DNA of 64,000 nt from Microvirga splendida (GTDB lineage Bacteria > Pseudomonadota > Alphaproteobacteria > Rhizobiales > Beijerinckiaceae), in the NCBI RefSeq assembly GCF_016427565.1, contig NZ_JAELXT010000019.1:27057-91056 (forward strand), read 5' to 3'. The notes beneath the pieces are model-generated. The model ran no database searches, was not told the origin of the DNA, and saw only the letters and a list, made by a program, of their open reading frames with translations. Below are positions 37,450 to 45,014 of this stretch, piece by piece; within the stretch, counting starts at the first letter, position 1; the number at the start of each line of letters is the position of its first letter. The translations under genes and the position numbers were made by a program.

Positions 37450-38157
37450 TCAACGCGGCGCTTGCAGTTCCTGCGCCTGAACGCGGGCGAGCACGGGATC
37501 GTAGCGACGGCGCATGAGGGGAATGAGAATAGCGCCCACGAGGAAGCCGCCAAGATGGGCGAACCAGCCGACGCTGTCGTCTCCGCCCAGGAACGCCGAG
37601 GCGAACTGGAGAACGAACCAGAAGCCGATGGTCCAGTAGGCCGGCAGGTGCAGCGGAATGCCCTTCAGGAAGAGACCCCAGATCTTCACCCGAGGATAGA
37701 GGATGAGATAGGCCGCCACCACGCCCGAGACGCCGCCGGAGGCCCCGATCAGGGGGCGGTGCGGCTCCGGGGTGATGTAGGCATGGGCCAGGCTCGCGGC
37801 CGTGCCGCAGAGCAGGAAGAACACGACGAAGCGCAGGTGCCCCATGGCATCCTCCACGTTGTCGCCGAACACCCACAGGAACAGCATGTTGCCGATGAGA
37901 TGAAACAGGGACCCGTGCAGGAAGATGTTCGTGGCCAGCGTCAGCTCCACCGGCACGAAGGGATAGCCCTCGGGCAGCACCTCCGTGCCGAACAGGACCG
38001 AGGGGATGAAGCCGAGGCCCCCCACCATGGCATCGGGACCCGGCGGGGCATAGAAGGTGACGAGATAGGCGACGATGCACAGGCCCATCAGGAACCGCGT
38101 CGCAAGCGGCGTCTTCATGTTCTTGAGCGGGACGCCGTCGTGAAGCGGGAGGAACAT
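37450..38157 (-). CDS. Rhomboid family intramembrane serine protease
   Basis: A 235-residue membrane protease cleaving substrates within the bilayer. Motifs: HGSLFHLIGNMLFLWVFGD near residues 80-98, the catalytic serine in GASGGVSG near 138-145, and His in WFAHLGGFLVG near 203. Six hydrophobic helices are visible. It lies between two copies of a palindromic repeat together with the adenosyltransferase gene, which starts 11 bases away on the same strand. Natural substrates are unknown. Confidence 0.93.
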   Translation of the reverse strand: MFLPLHDGVPLKNMKTPLATRFLMGLCIVAYLVTFYAPPGPDAMVGGLGFIPSVLFGTEVLPEGYPFVPVELTLATNIFLHGSLFHLIGNMLFLWVFGDNVEDAMGHLRFVVFFLLCGTAASLAHAYITPEPHRPLIGASGGVSGVVAAYLILYPRVKIWGLFLKGIPLHLPAYWTIGFWFVLQFASAFLGGDDSVGWFAHLGGFLVGAILIPLMRRRYDPVLARVQAQELQAPR

Positions 38158-38168
38158 GGCCCTGTTTG

Positions 38169-38744
38169 CTACCTGTTCTGCCCCGGCACCCAGAGCACGT
38201 CGAGCGCGCCCTTGTCGTTGACGTAACGGGAGGCCACAAACAGAAAGTCGGACAGGCGGTTCAGGTACTTCACGGCCTCCGGGGAGACCTTCTCGTCGGG
38301 CTTCTCCGTGAGCTCGACCACATGCCGCTCCGCGCGGCGGCAGATCGTGCGGGCGAGGTGGAGCGCCGCGGCGGCAGGCGTGCCGCCCGGGAGCACGAAG
38401 GAACGCAGCACCGACAGCTCGCTGTTCAAGCGATCGATCTCCTGCTCGAGACGATCCACCTGGGCTTGCGTGATGCGCAGGGGCTCGTAGGGCAGGGGCT
38501 TGCCCGTCTCCACCGTCGCGAGGTCGGCGCCTAGGTCGAACAGGTCGTTCTGGATGCGGCCCAGCATCGCGTCGATCTCGTGGCCGGCCGTGTGGAGGCG
38601 GACCAGCCCGATGCAGGCATTGGTCTCGTCCACCGTGCCATAGGCTTCGATGCGCAGGTCGTGCTTGGGACGGCGCCCGCCGGCGGCCAGCGCCGTGGTG
38701 CCCGTGTCGCCGGTGCGGGTGTAGATGCGGTTGAGAACGACCAT
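38169..38744 (-). CDS. pduO: PduO-type cob(I)alamin adenosyltransferase
   Basis: Transfers the adenosyl group of ATP to cob(I)alamin to make coenzyme B12. The 191 residues show the ATP-binding N-terminus YTRTGDTGTTAL near 8-19, YGTVDETNACIG near 35, and SFVLPGGTPAAAALHLARTICRRAER near 113 with the conserved arginines. Together with the downstream rhomboid gene it may form a two-gene unit. This neighbourhood with etfBA is common in Rhizobiales. Confidence 0.95.
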   Translation of the reverse strand: MVVLNRIYTRTGDTGTTALAAGGRRPKHDLRIEAYGTVDETNACIGLVRLHTAGHEIDAMLGRIQNDLFDLGADLATVETGKPLPYEPLRITQAQVDRLEQEIDRLNSELSVLRSFVLPGGTPAAAALHLARTICRRAERHVVELTEKPDEKVSPEAVKYLNRLSDFLFVASRYVNDKGALDVLWVPGQNR

Positions 38745-38774
38745 GAAAGGCCTGACAGGTTAGGATTCGCTCAT

Positions 38775-38835
38775 TCTAGATGAAGCATCAGATCCATCCC
38801 AAAAGTGCAACCCACTTTTGGGTCCGATGCTCTAG
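38775..38835. repeat. Palindromic repeat, second copy of the 37.3-kb type
   Basis: TCTAGATGAAGCATC at the left and GATGCTCTAGA at the right enclose the core CCAAAAGTGCAACCCACTTTTGG. The core is almost the same as at 37298-37347. The right end reaches the stop codon of the PagL-like gene. The two copies flank the rhomboid and adenosyltransferase genes. Confidence 0.65.
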
Positions 38836-39440
38836 AAGGAATACCCAACCCGCGCGCCGACATTCGTCAAGCCTCTATTCTCGTCCGAGCAGGTTCCGCC
38901 ATCGGACAGGTGCTCGATGGTCGCCATCACGCTCCAGTTGGCGGAGAGCCGCACGCCCACCGATCCGGACTCGCGGAACAGGGGCGAGCAGCCCACCGTC
39001 TGACGGTCCGAGAGCGGATGCGAGGAATCGCTGCCGTTGTGGATGGCGCCGCCGAAGCTGCCTTCCACGAAGATGTTCGGGGTGACGTCGATGGTCCAGG
39101 ACAGGCCCGCATAGGCGAAGCTGGTGTTGTCGTCGAAATTCAGGCTGCCGCCGAGATGCGGCCGAGGAATGAAATAGCTGGTGAAAAGGTCCGAAGCGGT
39201 GAAAGGCTTGTCGAACAGGATTTCGCCGGTCAGGTTGGCCGATCCATCGAGTCCCTCGCGGCCCCACGGATCCTGAGCGGACAATCCGAAACGGAATTCC
39301 GAGAGAATGCTCGAGGAAGACGACGTAGGGGAAGTGCCGGCCTGTCGCTTGAAATCGGAGCCCAAAGCACCTGCCGATCCCATGAACAGGACCAGAAGGC
39401 TCAGGCCTATGGCCGGGCTGGTGCGCATTAAAAGATCCAT
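38832..39440 (-). CDS. PagL-like lipid A 3-O-deacylase / acyloxyacyl hydrolase
   Basis: Outer-membrane beta-barrel enzyme expected to remove a fatty acid from lipid A. The 202 residues begin with a signal peptide (IGLSLLVLFMGSAGALG). The rest is alternating beta strands ending in ...RVGYSF, an outer-membrane C-terminus. The PagL active-site pattern is visible in TIEHLSDGGTCSDENRGLTN: His followed two residues later by Ser, then Asn near the last strand. Either ATG 39440 or ATG 39428 may be the start. Effect on lipid A is inferred from family only. Confidence 0.8.
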   Translation of the reverse strand: MDLLMRTSPAIGLSLLVLFMGSAGALGSDFKRQAGTSPTSSSSSILSEFRFGLSAQDPWGREGLDGSANLTGEILFDKPFTASDLFTSYFIPRPHLGGSLNFDDNTSFAYAGLSWTIDVTPNIFVEGSFGGAIHNGSDSSHPLSDRQTVGCSPLFRESGSVGVRLSANWSVMATIEHLSDGGTCSDENRGLTNVGARVGYSF

Positions 39441-39531
39441 AACTCAATAAAACTTAGGCCAACAGGCTACGCCGTCATGGCTAACGATCTCTTAATACAA
39501 ACCGTGGCGAAAACGTGTCAATACGGAGAAG

Positions 39532-39723
39532 CTAAGCGGCTCTCCACCAGATAACGCCCATGATGACGATGATGGCGAGAAACTGCAGCAGCACACGCAT
39601 GCGCATGAGATGCTGCGACCGATTGGCATTGCCGCCGCGCAGCATGTTGAGAAGGCCGAGAAGCAGCACGAAAGCGACAGCGACAACCGCTGTCGGCACA
39701 AGCAATTCAACAAAACCGGACAT
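39532..39723 (-). CDS. Twin transmembrane (HIG1-like) protein
   Basis: A 63-residue protein with two hydrophobic helices (VPTAVVAVAFVLLLGLLNML and LLQFLAIIVIMGVIWW) joined by a polar loop GGNANRSQHLMRMRV. This is the two-helix hairpin of HIG1-domain proteins, which in mitochondria associate with respiratory complexes. In Rhizobiales such genes often sit near the cobalamin adenosyltransferase and etf genes, as here. The function in bacteria is unproven. Confidence 0.75.
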   Translation of the reverse strand: MSGFVELLVPTAVVAVAFVLLLGLLNMLRGGNANRSQHLMRMRVLLQFLAIIVIMGVIWWRAA

Positions 39724-39798
39724 CGTGATTCCATGAGAAGGTTCGGGCGACCGTGGCCCGAACCTGTCGATGAGACAAGAGGTGCGTTTACCCTGATA

Positions 39799-42390
39799 TC
39801 AGTTTCTGCGCAGCAGCCGCTCGAAATATTCGAGTTCTTCCTGGGCTCGCGTCGGATCGCCCAGCTTGCGCCGCAATTCCTCCAGAATGCGTTGCGCTCG
39901 CTGAGCCGGTGACGCACCGGCACTGGGCACCTCGACGCGTCCGTCGGAGTAATCCCGGTTCCTTAGCGGCCGTCCCAGTGGATCGTTGTTGTTCTGGCCG
40001 GCCTGCTGGTTGCCTTGCGGGTTGCCTTGGCCCGGCTGGTCTCCGGCCTGCTCGTTCCCCTGACCTTCGCCCTGCTGCATTTGCTGCATCTGCTGGGCCA
40101 TGCCCTGCATGCCGCGCCGGAGGCTTTCCAGGGCCCGGCCCTGGGCATCGACGGCAGGGCCGTCTTGGCCCTCCCCGAGGGCGCCCTCGGCATCGCGCAT
40201 GGCCTGCTCGGCCTCCCCGAGGCCCTGCTCGCCCTGCATGCCCATGCCCTGCATGCGTCGCTGCAGCTCCTCCAGTCTTTCCCTCAGGGCCTGCTGCCGC
40301 TGCTTGAGGCCTAAGGGATCCTGATCCTGTCCTCCCTGGCCCTCGGCCTGCTCCTGGCCTTCACCCTGTTCGCCTTGCTGGCCCTGTTGACCTTGCTGAC
40401 GCTGGCCTCGCTGACCCTGCTGGCGCTGACCATTGCGGTCGCCCTGCTGCATGCGCTGGTTCTGGCCGTTGCGGAAGGTCTCGTCGCGCAGGTTCTGCTG
40501 CTCGCGCGCCATGTCCTCCAGGTCCTGCATGGCCTGGTTCATCTCGCGGCCGAGCGGGTCTGTCATGCGGCTGTTGGGCTGGGCGGTCTGCAGGTTCTCG
40601 AGGATGTTGCGCAGCTGCTCGAGCAGGCGTTGGGCCTCGGCCACGTCGCCGCGGCGCATGGCCTCCTCCATCTGCTGCAGCATGCGGTTGAGGTCGTTCT
40701 GCGAGATCATCCGGTCCGGAGAGCGCTGGTTCTGATCCTGCGACTGCTGCTGGTTCTGCTGCATGCGCTGGGCGAATTCCCGCAGGAACTTGTCCATGGC
40801 CTGGCGCAGCTCCTCGGTCAGGCGCCGGATCTCCTCGTCCGTCGCGCCCCGGTCCATGGCCTCCTTGAGCCGGTCCTGGGCCGCGCGCAGCTCCCGCTCC
40901 GCATCCGAGAGCCCGCCATCCTCGATCTGCAGCGCCATGGCCCAGAGCCAGTCGGCCACGTCCACCAGATCCTGGTCCGTCCTGGCGACGCGCAGGCGCT
41001 CCGCTCCGGTGCGCAGGCCCATGAACACGCCCCATTGCTGCGTGTACTCTTCCGGCGCGATCAGCAGCGCGTCGAGGGCCACCTGCACGCGCTTGCGATC
41101 GTCGGGCGCGAGCACCAGGTTGCGCCGCTGCTCCACCAGGGCCTTGGCAAGAGGATTCGTAAAGGGGCGCTGCGGCAGGGTGAAGGTGATCTTCTCGCTC
41201 AACGCCTCCTGGCCGGCCTCGTCCTTGGCCTTGAGCTGGATCGTCACCGGCGCGCCGGCCCAGGCATGGTTGGTGAGGTCGACCGGGGACTTGGTGTCCG
41301 GCGCATCCTCCTCATGGCTCGGCAGCGCCAGAGCGAGCTGGGGCGCCGGCACGAGGGAGCGGCCCCGGCTGTTGTCGGCCTTCTCCACCACGCCTTCCAG
41401 GGTCGTGATGCCGTAATCGTCCTTGCCCTTGTACGAGAGGGTGAAGGTGCCCCGCGCATTCACCTCCGGGGGCGTGGTGAAGGCGATCTCGGGGACCCGG
41501 TCGGGAATGGCCTCGATGGTCAGGGTGACGCTGCTGGCGAACCCCGTGCTGACGGTGAGGTCGCTCGAGTCCTTGAGCGTATAGCGCTCCTCGCGCATGT
41601 CGGTGCGCTGGCCGGCCTTGGGGGCCAGGGGTGTGAGGCCCTTGCCGGGCTTGACCTCTGCGCTGCCTTCGCCGGCGATGCGGACGACCACCGTCGAGTT
41701 GATCGGCGCCCGCAGGCTCTGCCCCCGGGCGAGGTCGATCATGAGCGGTGGGGTGCGGGTGTAGAGGGGCGGGTCGATCCAGCCGTCGATACGGAAGGAG
41801 GCGCTGGCCGCCTCGGCGTCGCGCCAGTCGAAGGCCGCGGCGAGGCGTGAGCCGATTTCGGGGCCGGCCACGAAGGCGCTTGTCACCAGGGCGAGCACGC
41901 CCGCAGCCCTCAGGGCATAGCGGTCGCGCCGGGGCATGTCCGGCTGCGGCAGGCCCACGCGCATGCGGCCGACGGCCTCTTCCGCGCGCTTGCGATGGAG
42001 AGCCCACAGGGCCCGGGTTCCCGGATCGGCCGAGCCCAGGGCAAGGGAATCGTCGAGGACCCTGGCCGGGCCGGTGGCGATGCCCGTCTCCCGGTCGAGG
42101 CGGTCGAGCGCCCGCGTCCGGCTCGGCATCCGCAGGCTCAAGACGGGCCAGAGGGACAGGAGGAACGCCGCCGCGAAGAGGCCCAGGCCAATGGTCCGCC
42201 ACAGGACGGGCAGATCGAGCCAGAGACCGAGCCAGGACAGGGTGAAGAACAAAAGGACGATGGCGAGCGGCAGCCAGAGCCGGGGCCAGGCCTCCTCCCA
42301 CCAGAGCGACCAGCGCGCATGAGTCACAAGGCGGCCGAACCGCTGGTTCAGGCGGCTCTGCCCAGGCGTCGGGTTCGGGCCTTCGCTCAT
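39799..42390 (-). CDS. TIGR02302 / DUF4175 family membrane protein, Gln/Met-rich
   Basis: An 863-residue protein conserved in Rhizobiales. Two N-terminal membrane helices (about 35-80) are followed by a third near 160-180 and a large soluble region of beta-rich domains (IDGWIDPPLYTRTPP near 207). From about 520 to 800 it becomes helical and then extremely rich in Gln, Gly, Met and Arg (MQQNQQQSQDQNQ, GQRGQRQQGQQGQQGEQGEG). The C-terminus is again charged helix. Function unknown; the Gln-rich part may be disordered. The ATG has GGAG 9 bases upstream. The gene is divergent from the RTX gene at 42647 across 256 bp. Confidence 0.88.
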   Translation of the reverse strand: MSEGPNPTPGQSRLNQRFGRLVTHARWSLWWEEAWPRLWLPLAIVLLFFTLSWLGLWLDLPVLWRTIGLGLFAAAFLLSLWPVLSLRMPSRTRALDRLDRETGIATGPARVLDDSLALGSADPGTRALWALHRKRAEEAVGRMRVGLPQPDMPRRDRYALRAAGVLALVTSAFVAGPEIGSRLAAAFDWRDAEAASASFRIDGWIDPPLYTRTPPLMIDLARGQSLRAPINSTVVVRIAGEGSAEVKPGKGLTPLAPKAGQRTDMREERYTLKDSSDLTVSTGFASSVTLTIEAIPDRVPEIAFTTPPEVNARGTFTLSYKGKDDYGITTLEGVVEKADNSRGRSLVPAPQLALALPSHEEDAPDTKSPVDLTNHAWAGAPVTIQLKAKDEAGQEALSEKITFTLPQRPFTNPLAKALVEQRRNLVLAPDDRKRVQVALDALLIAPEEYTQQWGVFMGLRTGAERLRVARTDQDLVDVADWLWAMALQIEDGGLSDAERELRAAQDRLKEAMDRGATDEEIRRLTEELRQAMDKFLREFAQRMQQNQQQSQDQNQRSPDRMISQNDLNRMLQQMEEAMRRGDVAEAQRLLEQLRNILENLQTAQPNSRMTDPLGREMNQAMQDLEDMAREQQNLRDETFRNGQNQRMQQGDRNGQRQQGQRGQRQQGQQGQQGEQGEGQEQAEGQGGQDQDPLGLKQRQQALRERLEELQRRMQGMGMQGEQGLGEAEQAMRDAEGALGEGQDGPAVDAQGRALESLRRGMQGMAQQMQQMQQGEGQGNEQAGDQPGQGNPQGNQQAGQNNNDPLGRPLRNRDYSDGRVEVPSAGASPAQRAQRILEELRRKLGDPTRAQEELEYFERLLRRN

Positions 42391-42646
42391 GTAACAAGTC
42401 TCCGCTGCACCGGATGTGCAGACGCCCCCGCAGGGAAGCTAGCACGGCGACCCCGGATAACCAGCGGTCAAATGGGCACGGGGCTTCAAGAAGAGGTGAC
42501 AAGCCTTCTCCGAAACGCAGCCATGACCCCGGAGTTCGGAACGGAGCGCGATTTCACGCAGGGCGGCGAAACTCCTTGACCATACGGAGCTTCTGGCGCT
42601 AAACGGATGCCATAACATAACATATTTTCCGACTTGGGGCGCTATC

Positions 42647-44626
42647 ATGGCTACGCTTGTTCTTTCTTCCTACAGAGTTCTTGAAAATGCACCTGCGTTT
42701 ACCCTCATCGGCACCTTGAGCGTCACCGGTGACGACATTCGGCCGGGAGAGACGTTCACGTTCGCTCTGGATGACGAGCGCTTCGCCATCGAAGGGAACC
42801 TACTGATCGTGAAGGCCGGCGGCTTCGACTTCGAGGGCCCTGAACAGCAGTTCCCGATCAACATCCAGGTCACCGGGAGCCAGAACACGCCAGTCGATGG
42901 CACATCCGTGGTGCTCAACGTCGCCAATGTGAACGAGGCCCCCACTGACATCCTCGTGACCGGCGGCACCATCGGGGACAATGCCATCATAGGGGCACCT
43001 GTCGCCTTCCTGACCGGAGAGGATCCCGACAGGGGCGACCTGCTGACCTATATGATCGTGGACGAGAACGGCGTCGAGTACGATCATCACCTTTTCGGCA
43101 TCTCCGGCAATCAGATCGTCGTGAAAAACGAAATCAGCAGTGCCGACGTCGGTTCCAATCCGGTTTACGTCAAGGTCACAGATGCTGGCGGCCTGTTCCA
43201 TGTGGAAAGAATTACTCTCACTGTTGAGTATGTGAACAAGGCTCCGGAGGTTGATCACATTTTGAGAGATGTACTCGACGGGTCTCCAGGGGGCACTGTC
43301 GTCGCCGTCATCAGCGCACAAGACGAAGAACAGGAGACACTGACCTATAGGCTGTCCGAAACCAGTGCTCAGTTGTTCGATCTCATCAATAACAATGACG
43401 GCACATACAATGTCGTGGTGAAGCAGGGGCAAATCCTGCGCTCAGCCAGGACGGCCTTTCAGAGCGTCGTGGTTGAGGTTTCCGACACTGCCGGCAACAC
43501 AACGTCGGAAACGGTCGCTCTCAACATTATCGAGAATCTTGAGCCGGAGGCCAACTTCGAGTTCGCGCCGATCGAACGGATCGCCGGTGCCGGCTCAATC
43601 GTCGGAAGGCTCGTCGCCGACGATCCCGAGGGCAAGCCGGTCACCTTCACTCTCTCGAACGAGAGCGCCCAGGTGTTCCAGCTCGTGCGGAATGCGGACG
43701 GGAGCTACAATGTCGTCGTCAAAGCCGGCGTCACCCTTAGGCACGATCAGGAGGACGGCAGCCACCAAAGCTTCACGGTAACGGTGTCTGACGGCTTCAA
43801 CACTCCCTTCGAGGAAACCTTCCAGCTGGAATTCTGGGATAAGGCTCCGGCAGCTTTGTCGGTCGTCCGCGTCAGCGAAGGCATCAGCAGCGGCGTCATC
43901 GGCACGGTCACGCCGATGGATGACGACGACGAGATGGTGGACGTGGCCCTATCCGCCGAAAGCGCCCGGTATTTCCGCCTCGTCGACAATGGATCTGGCG
44001 GCTACACCATCTCTCTCCGTCCCGGCGTGGTCCTGGACTACGAGAACCCTGCCCATCATGCCATCACGCTGATCGTATCGGATGGCATCAACGCCATGAC
44101 CAAGACCCTGGCGCTCGACATCATCGATGAGATCGACATCCTGACCGGCACCGCCAGGGCCGACGTCCTGAACGGCACGACTGGACGCGACATCGTCAAG
44201 GGTCTGGCCGGCAACGACAGGCTTGCCGGCAATGCCGGAGACGACAGGCTCCATGGCAGCACGGGCAAGGACATTCTGACCGGCGGCTTAGGTCGAGATG
44301 TGTTCGTGTTCGACTCCAAGCCGAACAAGAAGACCAATCTCGACAAGATCGTCGACTTCAAGGTGGTGGACGATTCCATCTGGCTGGAGAACAAAATCTT
44401 CTCCAAGCTCGGCAAGAAGGGTTCCGAGGCGGCTCCCGCCCAGCTGAAGAAGTCCTTCTTCAAGGTTACCGATAAGGCCAAGGATAAGGACGACTACATC
44501 GTCTACAACAAGAAGACCGGCAAGCTGTTCTACGATGTCGACGGATCCGGTTCCAAGGCGGCCGTGGAGATCGCCACGCTCTCCAAGAAGCTTGCGATGA
44601 CCCACAAGGACTTCTTCGTCATCTGA
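42647..44626 (+). CDS. Cadherin-like RTX protein, type I secretion substrate
   Basis: A 659-residue secreted protein without a signal peptide. Residues 1-500 are repeated beta-sandwich units of the cadherin-like type found in RTX adhesins: SVVLNVANVNEAPTD, ERITLTVEYVNKAPEV and related segments at about 100-residue intervals. Residues about 500-545 contain Gly/Asp nonapeptides (GLAGNDRLAGNAGDDRL). The final hundred residues (DVFVFDSKPNKKTNLDKIVDF ... KDFFVI) match the C-termini of the RTX proteins at 5.2 and 45.0 kb and likely act as the export signal. It may be an adhesin or a cell-surface matrix protein. Followed by a terminator. Confidence 0.87.
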   Translation: MATLVLSSYRVLENAPAFTLIGTLSVTGDDIRPGETFTFALDDERFAIEGNLLIVKAGGFDFEGPEQQFPINIQVTGSQNTPVDGTSVVLNVANVNEAPTDILVTGGTIGDNAIIGAPVAFLTGEDPDRGDLLTYMIVDENGVEYDHHLFGISGNQIVVKNEISSADVGSNPVYVKVTDAGGLFHVERITLTVEYVNKAPEVDHILRDVLDGSPGGTVVAVISAQDEEQETLTYRLSETSAQLFDLINNNDGTYNVVVKQGQILRSARTAFQSVVVEVSDTAGNTTSETVALNIIENLEPEANFEFAPIERIAGAGSIVGRLVADDPEGKPVTFTLSNESAQVFQLVRNADGSYNVVVKAGVTLRHDQEDGSHQSFTVTVSDGFNTPFEETFQLEFWDKAPAALSVVRVSEGISSGVIGTVTPMDDDDEMVDVALSAESARYFRLVDNGSGGYTISLRPGVVLDYENPAHHAITLIVSDGINAMTKTLALDIIDEIDILTGTARADVLNGTTGRDIVKGLAGNDRLAGNAGDDRLHGSTGKDILTGGLGRDVFVFDSKPNKKTNLDKIVDFKVVDDSIWLENKIFSKLGKKGSEAAPAQLKKSFFKVTDKAKDKDDYIVYNKKTGKLFYDVDGSGSKAAVEIATLSKKLAMTHKDFFVI

Positions 44627-45014
44627 GGCAGAGAGAACGTCGCCCCTATATCGACGATGAAGGAGAGCCGTTCGGCTCTCCTTTTGCATATTGGCGGGTT
44701 CCTCAACGGTCATGGCAAGCCCCCAACGTGGCAAGTCTCCAAGAGGCTGAACTTGGAGGCTGAACTTGGCGCTTCCCTTTTGAGATGCCGGAGCAACCGA
44801 CCAAGCCCATTCTGCGCTCGAAAAGCGCGGCTCACTTCCAACTGCTCTATTGTTGCATTTGCCTCTTTCAAGCGCGGAAATGGGCGGACATATTCCTAAA
44901 GTTGTTATTGATACGTTATATAAATTCCCTAAAGTAGCCTGAGTGACTGCCCGATAGCACCGTCTGGCAGGGCTCCAAGAATGGCAACGAGCTTTGATTT
45001 GAGCAGGGGGAACT
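44627..45014. other. Intergenic region between two RTX genes
   Basis: Beyond the terminator at 44660 there is no convincing gene. The 80-codon plus-strand frame starting at 44657 begins inside the terminator and has no family. An AT-rich patch near 44895-44935 (TTATATAAATTCC) is probably the promoter region of the 1104-residue RTX gene; I could not place a confident -35 box. Confidence 0.4.
44660..44685 (+). terminator. Hairpin terminator after the 659-residue RTX gene
   Basis: Perfect 10-bp stem AAGGAGAGCC / GGCTCTCCTT with loop GTTC, followed by TT. It lies 33 bases after the stop codon. Confidence 0.75.

Noticed and set aside
40375..41850. A 491-codon plus-strand frame opposite TIGR02302
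   Set aside because: It is Leu/Arg/His rich because it is antisense to the Gln/Gly-rich region; no start signal or domain.
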